Position numbers and translations under genes: made by a program. The notes beneath the pieces are model-generated. The model was not told the DNA's origin. It was given only the letters and a program-made list of their open reading frames with translations, and did no database searches. Positions 52,634-64,000 of a stretch of DNA of 64,000 nucleotides are shown piece by piece. This DNA is from Chelydra serpentina (lineage: Eukaryota; Chordata; Testudines; Chelydridae). Location: positions 1 to 64,000 of the forward strand of contig JBAIAC010000641.1 in NCBI GenBank assembly GCA_037349315.1, given 5' to 3'. Numbering within the stretch: position 1 is the stretch's first letter; each line of letters opens with the position of its first letter.

Positions 52634-53851
52634 GTTCCTGTTTTATTACTCACACCCCTGGAAATCATTCCCGCCGCCTGCCTTTGAGACCCCCAGAGAA
52701 GAGGAGCACGGTCTCCCGCTCTTTACTCTTGCACCCGCATTAAACCGAGGGGTCACGCTCCACACCGTCCCCTCCTGCTCTTTACTCTTGCACCCGGATT
52801 AAACCGAGGGGTCACGCCCCACACCGTCCCCTCCTAGAAGGACAGAGAGGTGCCAGGCGTTGCCTCTAAGATTTGACAGGCCGTGTGCGCGACAAATGTC
52901 TTTCGTGCAGGGTTTTGATGCAGAGGGCAAATTTGTGCGCCGGGAGGCCAAGGCGCCCAAGCGCGCAAACTGCTCCTGCCTTTACAAAGTGGCCGTTTGC
53001 AATCTGTGTCCGTGTGGATGGGTTTCCAGAGAGAGGGGAAAAAAGAGAAAAACAAACCTTTGTGTTTTACATTTCAAACGTTCCTAAGAAAATCCATCAA
53101 TACACGATCAGCCGAGACTCAGACATTGTCATTACAACTGCGTTTTCATTTGTAACAGCCTTTTGTGTCCTTGTCTATTGTCATCATGTTCCCCTCAGTC
53201 TTCTCTTCTCCAGACTAAACAAACCCACCTTTTTTTCAACCTTCCCTCACAGGTCGTGTTTTCTAAGCCTTTAATCGTTTTTCTTCCTCTTCTCCGGACT
53301 ATCTCCAATTACAAACACCATCTACAATGGAAACGCACAATTTGAAATCAACATTCACCCTTCTTCCCTTACCCCCACTCTTTTCTTAATCTGGACCTGT
53401 TACCCTTAACTATTGCAAGACGTATGATATGTCTCGTCCCACCCTGACCTGAGCCCTCTGCAAAACCAAGCGTTAAGGATTGTCGTGAGTTTTAAGATGT
53501 CTTAAACATGTTGTTTTCTCTATTTTTTTATAGGGGAAAGGCCACATAAAGAATGGATAGAACAATACAGTGTAGGAGGTAAAAACACGTTTACACATTT
53601 TTTTAAAACGTGTCTTATGTAAATGTTTACAAACTTTCACTACACAGGTTGTTAACACGACAGCCTGCAAGAGCTGCGACATCTGTAACCATTTTTAATT
53701 CAGCATTAAACTCGGGCAACGTTTCATCGACGTGGCTCACCTCTCCTACTGCGACAGAGTGAGTTTATGGAAAGATGTATTCTTTCAACTCCCTTGCGTA
53801 ACGGGGGTGCGATGGTGAAAGGCCTGGGGACAGCCATGAGGATGTTCTCTT

Positions 53852-54490
53852 TTAGGGATCGATTTTTCCTTCAGGATGCATTTTTGCATTAAAGACTCCT
53901 CAGCAGCGCCCCTGTGCCATGTACATTGGCCAAACCGGACAGTCTCCACGCCAAAGAATAAACGGACACAAATCTGACATCAGGAACCGTAACATCCCAA
54001 AACCAGTCGGAGAAACTTCAATCTCCCTGGACACTCAATAACAGACTAAACGTGGCCATTCCTCAACACAAAACCAGACTCCGACGTGAAACGGCAGAAC
54101 TGGAATTCATTTGCAAACTGGACACCATCCCATTAGGCCTGAATACAGACCGGGAGTGGTCGGGTCATTACAAAACCTAAACCTAAAGTCCCCCTCCTGT
54201 TACTCACACCTTCCTGTCAGCTGTTTGAAACGGGGCCAGTCTCATCACCACTTCAAAAGTGATTGTTCCTCCCTCGGTATCCTGCTCTTAATTGAATTGT
54301 CTCGTTAAGACTGAGCTCACAACTCTCATCCTTTCATGTCTCCTGTATTTGCCACTCCATGCCTCTGAGGAAGTGGAATCTAGCCCACGAAAGCTCATGC
54401 CCAAATACATTTGTTAGACTCCAAGGTGCCACAAGGCCTCCTCCTTGTTTTGGCTGATACAGACAAACACGGCTCCCCTCTGAAACCTTA
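53852..54490 (+). mobile_element. Penelope-like retroelement 3' part (unit 11)
   Basis: Third copy of the PLE fragment, GIY-YIG remnant at about 53915-54040, same defects as units 1 and 4. Confidence 0.78.
54365..54392 (+). ncRNA. Hammerhead-ribozyme-like core in PLE (unit 11)
   Basis: CTGAGGA at 54365-54371, GTGG/CCAC stem, GAAA at 54389-54392, as in unit 1. Confidence 0.45.
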
Positions 54491-55783
54491 CCCCAAGCGA
54501 CGGTTTCGATACAGTTTCTCCCCCAAAAAGGGGGGGGTGTTAAATCGGTCTGGAGAGTGTTGGTGTCTCGTGCGGAGGTGGAATGATTATGAAGGCGGAG
54601 CCGGCTGCTTCCTTCGCCGGGAGCAGCCTTCTGGAGTAGACACGGACCCATCGCTTTAGCGAAGACGCTGTGTGGAGCAGACGCGGCCTTAGCTAGGGAC
54701 GAGCGGCCTCGTCCTGGGGGGTCTGCAGACGACCTCGAAGGGGGTCCAGGAAACGTTGGCGTCACCCTGGTTTTCAACCCGCGGACCCCTGACGATCCGC
54801 AGATGAAGTCTAAGATTTCCAGAGGGGTCCGCGCCGCCATTCAAAGCAAAAACGTGTAGGGGTCCGCACACGAACGCTGGCCTAGGCGTTGGGGTGCCCG
54901 GTGCCCTGGGACGCAGGCGCTGAGCCGTGCCGCCCTGCGAGGGGGGGGAATAGAAAACACCCCTTTGCCCCCAACCCCATCCTTGCAACCCGGGCTCAGC
55001 CCATCGGGGGTAACTTTGAGCCCTTCTGCCCCTCTCGGTGCCGGGGCTTTGCCCTCTGCCACCGTCTCAACCAGGGCCGGTCTTAGGGGAAATGGAGCCC
55101 TGGGCAAACTTGTATTTGGGCGCCTCCGGGAGCACGGTGGCCCCCCCATTGCCCCTGGCCCCCGCAGGGTCCCCACTCCCCCATCTCCACAGGCTCCCCA
55201 CCCTCCAGGGACCCACTGCCCCCCCCCCGGGTTTAATGTGTATGGAAAGAGGTGTATTTTCCCACACTTACTCGGTGCTGCCCCCTTCCCCATCCTGTGC
55301 TCCTCAGCCCTGCACCCCCCCCCAATGCCCACATGGGGGAACTGACCTGGGGCTCGCTTCCCCGTCCGTCCCGGCCCCCACGTTCCCCCGCACCCCCGTA
55401 GGGCTGAGCAAGAAGCCGCCCAGCCCAGCTGGGGAAAGTGACCTGGACGCCCGGAGCGCTTGGTGTTGCCCCTTGCGTTCCCCCCACCCCAGCTCCCCGG
55501 GGGGGTACGGAGGAACATCCCCCCCCCCCGCACCCCGTGTGTCTGCTCTGCCAATGTGCTGCGCTCCCCTGCCAGCGGGTGTGCCCCTCCCCTGGCCCTG
55601 CGCCCCTCTGGGCTTCTCAACGGTTCTTCAGAAACGGGGGCCGATAAATACACGATGGGCGTCCCGGGGCCGCGCAGCCCGAGCGGATTGCGGTAGACGC
55701 ACCGCAGATTTCCCTGGCTAGCTCAGGGCCCCTCTTGACAGACATTGCAGGGAGCCGGGACCTGCCCGAAATTAGCCACCATC

Positions 55784-55905
55784 TAGGGTGACCAGATGTC
55801 CCGATTTTATAGGGACAGTCCCGATTTTGGGGTCTTTTTCTTATATAGGCTCCTATTACCCCCCACCCCCGTCCCGATTTTTCACACTTGCTGTCTGGTC
55901 TCCCT
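55784..55905 (+). mobile_element. MITE 1 (unit 11)
   Basis: Same site as in unit 1, flanked by CCACCATC on both sides. Right terminal repeat has GGTCTCCCTA as in unit 4. Confidence 0.85.
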
Positions 55906-56071
55906 ACCACCATCTTAAAAGATTTCAGCGGCTTTCGAAAAGTGGAATTGCCCCTTGGAAAAAAATAAAACGAGCCGGGAGCTCCCTTCGTTCCCTCGTC
56001 CGTTTAATAGGCTCTCTGGGTTTGCATTTCACGGAACAAAAAACTGGCTTTGAAAAAAGATATGGGCCCAT

Positions 56072-56193
56072 TAGGGTGAGCAGACGTCCCGATTTTATAG
56101 GGACAGTCCCGATGTTGGGGTCTTTTTCTTATATAGGCTCCTATAACCCCCCACCCCTGTCCCGATATTTCACACTTGCTGTCTGCTCACCCT
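56072..56193 (+). mobile_element. MITE 2 (unit 11)
   Basis: Same site as in unit 1. Left flank GGGCCCAT has one further change. Confidence 0.83.
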
Positions 56194-56834
56194 CGGGCCT
56201 ACGTAAAATGCTCGGATCTCCCACGCTGAGCGAGAAACAACAAGGAGGCCGGTGGCACCTTAAAGATGTATTTGGAGCATAAGCTTTTGTGTGTAAAAAA
56301 CCCACCAATGCCCTATAAAAAACCAGAGACAATAACACGTCTAAGACATGTTAAAACTCACAACCCTGCTCAACGCTTGGTTTGTGAAATGCTCCGAGCT
56401 CTCTGGCTGGGAGAGGGGTTGACATTTGGCCGCGAACGTTTCCGGACAGACTTGCTGCCGGAATCATGATCAGACGCTCGAGTTGGTTCGAAGGCGGGTG
56501 AGACGAGGAACACATTGTCCGTGTTTCCTAATCGATGATACAGAAACGATTCACATTTTGTTCAGCGCGAGGTTTTCACCCAACCGAATGTCTCTTGCCC
56601 ACAGAAAAGCAAGGGGGGGGGGGGATGGTTTTGCCGCATGATTAGCCTGGAGCGAGCAGCAGATGAGAAAGCAGCTCTTGGGTCCCAGTTCATTATTTTA
56701 CAGCTGAAAAGAATCGGTGCAAAATAACCTGCGTAAAACACTTGTCAAATCCCCCCCCTGTCCAGGGCTCGGTGCCCAGGCTCAGCAGAGCCAGGAGCAG
56801 CTTTCTGAACACGTCAGCAGGAAACACCCCACCC

Positions 56835-56906
56835 AGCAGAGTGGCGCAGCGGAAGCGTGCTGGGCCCATAACCCAGAGGTCGATGGATCGAAACCATCCT
56901 CTGCTA
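56835..56906 (+). tRNA. Initiator tRNA-Met (CAT), copy 12
   Basis: Canonical sequence. TTTT terminator present. Confidence 0.96.
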
Positions 56907-58357
56907 GTTCCTGTTTTATTACTCACACCCCTGGAAATCATTCCCGCCGCCTGCCTTTGAGACCCCCAGAGAAGAGGAGCACGGTCTCCTGCTCTTTACT
57001 CTTGCACCCGCATTAAACCGAGGGGCCACGCCCCACACCGTCCCCTCCTGCTCTTTACTCTTGCACCCGCGTTAAACCGAGGGGTCACGCCCCACACCGT
57101 CCCCTCCTGCTCTTTACTCTTGCACCCGCATTAAACCGAGGGGTCACGCCCCACACCGTCCCCTTCTGCAGGGAGAGAGAGGTGCTAGGACTCCCGTCAC
57201 GTGCAACCACAGGACGGGACCTCGGGAGGTCGTCTAGTCCCGTCCCCGGCACTCAAGGCAGGACTCAGTATTATCTAGACCATCCCTGACGGGTGTTTGT
57301 CCAGCCTGCTCTTAAACATCCCCAGTGATGGAGATTCCACCACCTCCCTCGGCAATTTATTCCAGTGCTTAACCACCCTGACAGTTAGGAAGTTTTTCCT
57401 AATGTCCGACCTAAACTTGCTGCAATTTAAGCCCATTGCTTCTTGTCCTGTCCTCAGAGGTTAAGAAGAACAGTTTTTCTCCCCCCTTCTTTTAACAACC
57501 TTTTAGTTACTTGTATATTGTCATCATGTTCCCCCCACCCCTCAGTCTTCTCTTCTCCAGACTAAACAAACCCAATTTTTTTTTCACCCTTCCCTCCCAC
57601 GCACTGTTCCCTCTAGGCTGTGCACGGGCGCGCGCGCACACGGATCCGAAACCCCGCGCACACGGCGAAACACCGCGCGCGCAAAAATCTGCATGGACGC
57701 ACAACAATTGGCAGAGAAGAAATTCTGTGTGCACACGGGTAGCCACCCTCTTAAAATATGTCAGCGGCTTTGGAAAACTGGAATTGCCCCTTGGAAAAAA
57801 ATAAAACGAGCCGGGAGCTCCCTTCGTTCCTTCGTCCGTTTAATAGGCTCTCTGGGTTTGCATTTCACTGAACAAAACTGGCTTTGGAAAAAATCTACGG
57901 GCCTCTGTAAAATGCTCGGCTCTGTCTTGCTGGGAGAGGGGTTGAAATTTGGCTGCAAGCTTTTCAGGCCAGACTTGATGCCGGAATCATGATCAGACGC
58001 GCGAGTTGGTTCGAAGGCGGGTGAGACGAGGAACACATTGTCCGTGTTTCCTAATCGATGCTCTAGAAACGATTCACATTTGTTCAGCGCGAGGTTTTCA
58101 CCCAACCGAATGTCTCTTGCCCACAGAAAAGCAAGGGGGAGGAGGGGATGGTTTTGCCGCATGATTAGCCTGGAGCGAGCAGCAGATGAGAAAGCAGCTC
58201 TCGGGCCCCAGTTCATTATTTTACAGCTGAAAAGAATCGGTGCAAAATAACCTGCGTAAAAACCTTGTCAAATCCGCCCCCTGTCCAGGGCTCGGTGCCC
58301 AGGCTCAGCAGAGCCAGGAGCAGCTTTCTGAACACGTCAGCGGGAAACACCCCCCCC
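56907..58357 (+). repeat. Array unit 12 (short type)
   Basis: VNTR 56987-57163 (3 copies), antisense CR1 about 57187-57587, spacer, poly-G interrupted by A. Confidence 0.9.
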
Positions 58358-58429
58358 AGCAGAGTGGCGCAGCGGAAGCGTGCTGGGCCCATAACCCAGA
58401 GGTCGATGGATCGAAACCATCCTCTGCTA
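58358..58429 (+). tRNA. Initiator tRNA-Met (CAT), copy 13
   Basis: Canonical sequence. The trailer differs (CTAGCTTCTGTTTTA), shared only with copy 14. Terminator intact. Confidence 0.96.
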
Positions 58430-59880
58430 GCTTCTGTTTTATTACTCACACCCCCGGGAATCATTCCCGCCGCCTGCCTTTGAGACCCCCAGAGAAGAGG
58501 ATCGCGGTCTCCGGCTCTTTACTCTTGCACCCGCATTAAACCGAGGGGTCACGCCCCACACCGTCCCCTCCTGCTCTTTACTCTTGCACCCACATTAAAC
58601 CGAGGGGTCACGCCCCACACCGTCCCCTTCTGCTCTTTACTCTTGCACCCGCATTAAACCGAGGGGTCACGCCCCACACCGTCCCCTTCTGCAGGGAGAG
58701 AGAGGTGCTAGGACTCCCGTCACGTGCAACCACAGGACGGGACCTCGGGAGGTCGTCTAGTCCCGTCCCCGGCACTCAAGGCAGGACTCAGTATTATCTA
58801 GACCATCCCTGACGGGTGTTTGTCCAGCCTGCTCTTAAACATCCCCAATGATGGAGATTCCACCACCTCCCTCGGCAATTTATTCCAGTGCTTAACCACC
58901 CTGACAGTTAGGAAGTTTTTCCTAATGTCCGACCTAAGCTTGCTGCAATTTAAGCCCATTGCTTCTTGTCCTGTCCTCAGAGGTTAAGAAGAACAGTTTT
59001 TCTCCCCCCTTCTTTTAACAACCTTTTAGTTACTTGTATATTGTCATCATGTTCCCCCCACCCCTCAGTCTTCTCTTCTCCAGACTAAACAAAACCAATT
59101 TTTTTTTCACCCTTCCCTCCCACGCACTGTTCCCTCTAGTCTGTGCGCGGGCGCGCGCGCACACGGATCCGAAACCCCGCGCACACGGCGAAACACCGCG
59201 CGCGCAAAAATCTGCATGGACGCACAACAACTGGCAGAGAAGAAATTCTGTGTGCACACGGGTAGCCACCCTCTTAAAATATGTCAGCGGCTTTGGAAAA
59301 CTGGAATTGCCCCTTGGAAAAAAATAAAACGAGCCGGGAGCTCCCTTCGTTCCCTCGTCCGTTTAATAGGCTCTCTGGGTTTGCATCTCACTGAACAAAA
59401 CTGGCTTGGAAAAAATCTACGGGCCTCTGTAAAATGCTCGGCTCTGTCTTGCTGGGAGAGGGGTTGAAATTTGGCTGCAAACGTTTCAGGCCAGACTTGA
59501 TGCCGGAATCATGATCAGACGCGCGAGTTGGTTCGAAGGCGGGTGAGACGAGGAACACATTGTCCGTGTTTCCTAATCGATGCTCTAGAAACGATTCACA
59601 TTTTGTTCAGCGCGAGGTTTTCACCCAACCGAATGTCTCTTGCCCACAGAAAAGCAAGGGGGTGGGTGGGATGGTTTTGCCGCATGATTAGCCTGGAGCG
59701 AGCAGCAGATGAGAAAGCAGCTCTCGGGTCCCAGTTCATTATTTTACAGCTGAAAAGAATCGGTGCAAAATAACCCGCGTAAAAACCTTGTCAAATCCGC
59801 CCCCTGTCCAGGGCTCGGTGCCCAGGCTCAGCAGAGCCAGGAGCAGCTTTCTGAACACGTCAGCGGGAAACACCCCCCCC
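58430..59880 (+). repeat. Array unit 13 (short type)
   Basis: VNTR 58510-58686 (3 copies), antisense CR1 about 58710-59109. Private variants shared with unit 14: ACACCCCCGGGAATCATT, AACAAAACCAATTT, CTCTAGTCTGTGCGCG. Confidence 0.9.
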
Positions 59881-59952
59881 AGCAGAGTGGCGCAGCGGAA
59901 GCGTGCTGGGCCCATAACCCAGAGGTCGATGGATCGAAACCATCCTCTGCTA
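59881..59952 (+). tRNA. Initiator tRNA-Met (CAT), copy 14
   Basis: Canonical sequence, same variant trailer as copy 13. Confidence 0.96.
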
Positions 59953-61343
59953 GCTTCTGTTTTATTACTCACACCCCCGGGAATCATTCCCGCCGCCTGC
60001 CTTTGAGACCCCCAGAGAAGAGGATCGCGGTCTCCGGCTCTTTACTCTTGCACCCGCATTAAACCGAGGGGTCACGCCCCACACCGTCCCCTTCTGCTCT
60101 TTACTCTTGCACCCGCATTAAACCGAGGGGTCACGCCCCACACCGTCCCCTTCTGCAGGGAGAGAGAGGTGCTAGGACTCCCGTCACGTGCAACCACAGG
60201 ACGGGACCTCGGGAGGTCGTCTAGTCCCGTCCCCGGCACTCAAGGCAGGACTCAGTATTATCTAGACCATCCCTGACGGGTGTTTGTCCAGCCTGCTCTT
60301 AAACATCCCCAATGATGGAGATTCCACCACCTCCCTCGGCAATTTATTCCAGTGCTTAACCACCCTGACAGTTAGGAAGTTTTTCCTAATGTCCGACCTA
60401 AGCTTGCTGCAATTTAAGCCCATTGCTTCTTGTCCTGTCCTCAGAGGTTAAGAAGAACAGTTTTTCTCCCCCCTTCTTTTAACAACCTTTTAGTTACTTG
60501 TATATTGTCATCATGTTCCCCCCACCCCTCAGTCTTCTCTTCTCCAGACTAAACAAAACCAATTTTTTTTTCACCCTTCCCTCCCACGCACTGTTCCCTC
60601 TAGTCTGTGCGCGGGCGCGCGCGCACACGGATCCGAAACCCCGCGCACACGGCGAAACACCGCGCGCGCAAAAATCTGCATGGACGCACAACAACTGGCA
60701 GAGAAGAAATTCTGTGTGCACACGGGTAGCCACCCTCTTAAAATATGTCAGCGGCTTTGGAAAACTGGAATTGCCCCTTGGAAAAAAATAAAACGAGCCG
60801 GGAGCTCCCTTCGTTCCCTCGTCCGTTTAATAGGCTCTCTGGGTTTGCATCTCACTGAACAAAACTGGCTTGGAAAAAATCTACGGGCCTCTGTAAAATG
60901 CTCGGCTCTGTCTTGCTGGGAGAGGGGTTGAAATTTGGCTGCAAACGTTTCAGGCCAGACTTGATGCCGGAATCATGATCAGACGCGCGAGTTGGTTCGA
61001 AGGCGGGTGAGACGAGGAACACATTGTCCGTGTTTCCTAATCGATGCTCTAGAAACGATTCACATTTTGTTCAGCGCGAGGTTTTCACCCAACCGAATGT
61101 CTCTTGCCCACAGAAAAGCAAGGGGGTGGGTGGGATGGTTTTGCCGCATGATTAGCCTGGAGCGAGCAGCAGATGAGAAAGCAGCTCTCGGGTCCCAGTT
61201 CATTATTTTACAGCTGAAAAGAATCGGCGCAAAATAACCTGCGTAAAACACTTGTCAAATCCCCCCCCTGTCCAGGGCTCGGTGCCCAGGCTCAGCAGAG
61301 CCAGGAGCAGCTTTCTGAACACGTCAGCAGGAAACACCCCCCC
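59953..61343 (+). repeat. Array unit 14 (short type)
   Basis: VNTR 60033-60150 (2 copies), antisense CR1 about 60174-60573. Almost identical to unit 13 apart from one VNTR copy, so it is the youngest visible duplication. Confidence 0.9.
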
Positions 61344-61415
61344 AGCAGAGTGGCGCAGCGGAAGCGTGCTGGGCCCATAACCCAGAGGTCGATGGATCGA
61401 AACCATCCTCTGCTA
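61344..61415 (+). tRNA. Initiator tRNA-Met (CAT), copy 15
   Basis: Canonical sequence. TTTT terminator present. Confidence 0.96.
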
Positions 61416-62806
61416 GTTCCTGTTTTATTACTCACACCCCTGGAAATCATTCCCGCCGCCTGCCTTTGAGACCCCCAGAGAAGAGGAGCACGGTCTCCTG
61501 CTCTTTACTCTTGCACACTGATTAAACCGAGGGGTCTCACCCCACACCGTCCCCTCCTGCTCTTTACTCTTGCACCCGCATTAAACCGAGGGGTCACGCC
61601 CCACACCGTCCCCTTCTGCAGGGAGAGAGAGGTGCTAGGACTCCCGTCACGTACAACCACAGGACGGGACCTCGGGAGGTCATCTAGTCCCGTCCCCGGC
61701 ACTCAAGGCAGGACTCAGTATTATCTAGACCATCCCTGACGGGTGTTTGTCCAGCCTGCTCTTAAACATCCCCAATGATGGAGATTCCACCACCTCCCTC
61801 GGCAATTTATTCCAGTGCTTAACCACCCTGACAGTTAGGAAGTTTTTCCTAATGTCCAAACTAAGCTTGCTGCAATTTAAGCCCATTGCTTCTTGTCCTG
61901 TCCTCAGAGGTTAAGAAGAACAGTTTTTCTCCCCCCTTCTTTTAACAACCTTTTAGTTACTTGTATATTGTCATCATGTTCCCCCCACCCCTCAGTCTTC
62001 TCTTCTCCAGACTAAACAAACCCAATTTTTTTTTCACCCTTCCCTCCCACGCACTGTTCCCTCTAGGCTGTGCGCGGGCGCGCGCGCACACGGATCCGAA
62101 ACCCCGCGCACACGGCGAAACACCGCGCGCGCAAAAATCTGCATGGACGCACAACAACTGGCAGAGAAGAAATTCTGTGTGCACACGGGTAGCCACCCTC
62201 TTAAAATATGTCAGCGGCTTTGGAAAACTGGAATTGCCCCTTGGAAAAAAATAAAACGAGCCGGGAGCTCCCTTCGTTCCCTCGTCCGTTTAATAGGCTC
62301 TCTGGGTTTGCATTTCACTGAACAAAACTGGCTTGGAAAAAATCTACGGGCCTCTGTAAAATGCTCGGCTCTGTCTTGCTGGGAGAGGGGTTGAAATTTG
62401 GCTGCAAACGTTTCAGGCCAGACTTGATGCCGGAATCATGATCAGACGCGCGAGTTGCTTCGAAGGCGGGTGAGACGAGGAACACATTGTCCGTGTTTCC
62501 TAATCGATGCTCTAGAAACGATTCACATTTTGTTCAGCGCGAGGTTTTCACCCAACCGAATGTCTCTTGCCCACAGAAAAGCAGGGGGGTGGTGGGATGG
62601 TTTTGCCGCATGATTAGCCTGGAGCAAGCAGCAGATGAGAAAGCAGCTCTCGGGTCCCAGTTCATTATTTTACAGTTGAAAAGAATCGGTGCAAAATAAC
62701 CTGCGTAAAACACTTGTCAAATCCCCCCCCTGTCCAGGGCTCGGTGCCCAGGCTCAGCAGAGCCAGGAGCAGCTTTCTGAACACGTCAGCAGGAAACACC
62801 CCACCC
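61416..62806 (+). repeat. Array unit 15 (short type)
   Basis: VNTR 61496-61613 (2 copies, the first with the GCACACTGATT variant also in units 6 and 16), antisense CR1 about 61637-62037, spacer. Confidence 0.9.
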
Positions 62807-62878
62807 AGCAGAGTGGCGCAGCGGAAGCGTGCTGGGCCCATAACCCAGAGGTCGATGGATCGAAACCATCCTCTGCTA
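62807..62878 (+). tRNA. Initiator tRNA-Met (CAT), copy 16
   Basis: Canonical sequence. TTTT terminator present. Confidence 0.96.
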
Positions 62879-64000
62879 GTTCCTGTTTTATTACTCACAC
62901 CCCTGGAAATCATTCCCGCCGCCTGCCTTTGAGACCCCCAGAGAAGAGGAGCACGGTCTCCAGCTCTTTACTCTTGCACACTGATTAAACCGAGGGGTCT
63001 CACCCCACACCGTCCCCTCCTGCTCTTTACTCTTGCACCCGCATTAAACCGAGGGGTCACGCCCCACACCGTCCCCTTCTGCAGGGAGAGAGAGGTGCTA
63101 GGACTCCCGTCACGTACAACCACAGGACGGGACCTCGGGAGGTCGTCTAGTCCCGTCCCCGGCACTCAAGGCAGGACTCAGTATTATCTAGACCATCCCT
63201 GACGGGTGTTTGTCCAGCCTGCTCTTAAACATCCCCAATGATGGAGATTCCACCACCTCCCTCGGCAATTTATTCCAGTGCTTAACCACCCTGACAGTTA
63301 GGAAGTTTTTCCTAATGTCCGACCTAAACTTGTGCAATTTAAGCCCATTGCTTCTTGTCCTGTCCTCAGAGGTTAAGAAGAACAGTTTTTCTCCCCCCTT
63401 CTTTTAACAACCTTTTAGTTACTTGTATATTGTCATCATGTTCCCCCCACCCCTCAGTCTTCTCTTCTCCAGACTAAACAAACCCATTTTTTTTTTCACC
63501 CTTCCCTCCCACGCACTGTTCCCTCTAGGCTGTGCGCGGGTGCGCGCGCACACGGATCCGAAACCCCGCGCACACGGCGAAACACCGCGCGCGCAAAAAT
63601 CTGCATGGACGCACAACAACTGGCAGAGAAGAAATTCTGTGTGCACACGGGTAGCCACCCTCTTAAAATATGTCAGCGGCTTTGGAAAACTGGAATTGCC
63701 CCTTGGAAAAAAATAAAATGAGCCAGGAGCGCCCTTCGTTCCCTCGTCCGTTTAATAGGCTCTCTGGGTTTGCATTTAACGGAACAAAACTGGCTTGGAA
63801 AAAATCTACGGGCCTCTGTAAAATGCTCGGCTCTGTCTTGCTGGGAGAGGGGTTGAAATTTGGCTGCAAGCTTTTCAGGCCAGACTTGCTGCCGGAATCA
63901 TGATCAGAGGCGCGAGTTGGTTCGAAGGCGGGTGAGACGAGGAACACATTGTCCGTGTTTCCTAATCGATGCTCTAGAAACGATTCACATTTGTTCAGCG
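62879..64000 (+). repeat. Array unit 16 (short type, cut by window end)
   Basis: VNTR 62959-63076 (2 copies), antisense CR1 about 63100-63500, spacer to TTGTTCAGCG at the window end. The array evidently continues. Confidence 0.9.

Larger units (their letters stand above)
52634..56834 (+). repeat. Array unit 11 (long type)
   Basis: VNTR 52714-52831 (2 copies), PLE 53852-54490, GC-rich module about 54640-55775, MITEs at 55784 and 56072, PLE tail about 56222-56388, spacer. Confidence 0.9.
28741..64000 (+). repeat. Tandem array with 16 initiator-tRNA genes
   Basis: Head-to-tail units, all in the same orientation, from spacer homology starting CTTTTCAGGCCAGACTTGAT near 28747 to the window end, so the array continues to the right. 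Distances between tRNA genes are 4626, 1463, 1528, 4424, 1463, 1463, 2942, 1583, 1639, 2170, 4273, 1523, 1523, 1463 and 1463 bp. With the VNTR removed, most short units are about 1345 bp (unit 3 is nearest 1346) and long units 4154-4188 bp. Confidence 0.95.

Noticed and set aside
28741..64000. Recurrent frames of 60-270 codons in each array unit
   Set aside because: They lie over the tRNA gene, VNTR, antisense CR1 and PLE tail on both strands. They recur only because the unit recurs, and frames break between copies.

Overview
This window is vertebrate nuclear DNA, most likely from a cryptodiran turtle. The evidence is many CR1 LINE fragments (some sense, some antisense), two tRNA-derived SINEs with CR1 tails of the turtle type, Penelope-like (PLE) tails, short hAT-type MITEs, two solo LTRs, and a spliced KRAB/C2H2 zinc-finger gene of sauropsid style. 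Nothing prokaryotic is present. The G/C-rich minisatellites would suit a microchromosome or subtelomere, but that is inference.

Layout. (1) 1-6655: three G-rich minisatellites (about 39, 95 and 85 bp units), with one CR1 tail carrying a MITE between the first two. (2) 6938-8738: an inverted, displaced copy of part of the 'long' tRNA repeat unit found further right. (3) 11207-26860, minus strand: a zinc-finger gene. Its certain part is a KRAB-A exon of the canonical 127 nt, a KRAB-B exon and a terminal exon with 13 C2H2 fingers. Upstream on the same strand lie five TRIM-type coiled-coil exons, including the diagnostic 23-nt exon. Their splice phases join cleanly to the KRAB exons, so the whole may be one coiled-coil-KRAB-zinc-finger gene of 713 codons starting in a CpG-rich stretch near 26.86 kb. 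Its introns hold old CR1 copies, two SINEs and two solo LTRs with 5-bp target duplications. (4) 27185-28740: a G-rich minisatellite. (5) 28741-64000, running off the end: a tandem array carrying 16 initiator tRNA-Met genes, all on the plus strand.

In the tRNA array the short unit is about 1463 bp: tRNA gene, T-run terminator, a 59-bp VNTR (2 to 27 copies), an antisense CR1 fragment, an alternating-purine/pyrimidine patch, a conserved spacer, a poly-G tract, then the next tRNA gene. Almost all length differences between short units come from VNTR copy number. Three units (1, 4, 11) are long (about 4.2 kb without VNTR). They carry a PLE fragment with GIY-YIG and hammerhead-like motifs, a GC-rich module, two MITEs and a PLE tail; the short units keep the matching empty sites. 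Ten of the 16 tRNA genes have an intact canonical initiator sequence. Six carry substitutions, several at positions that should harm folding or the internal promoter.

The two items most worth following up are the initiator-tRNA array and the coiled-coil-KRAB-zinc-finger exon chain.
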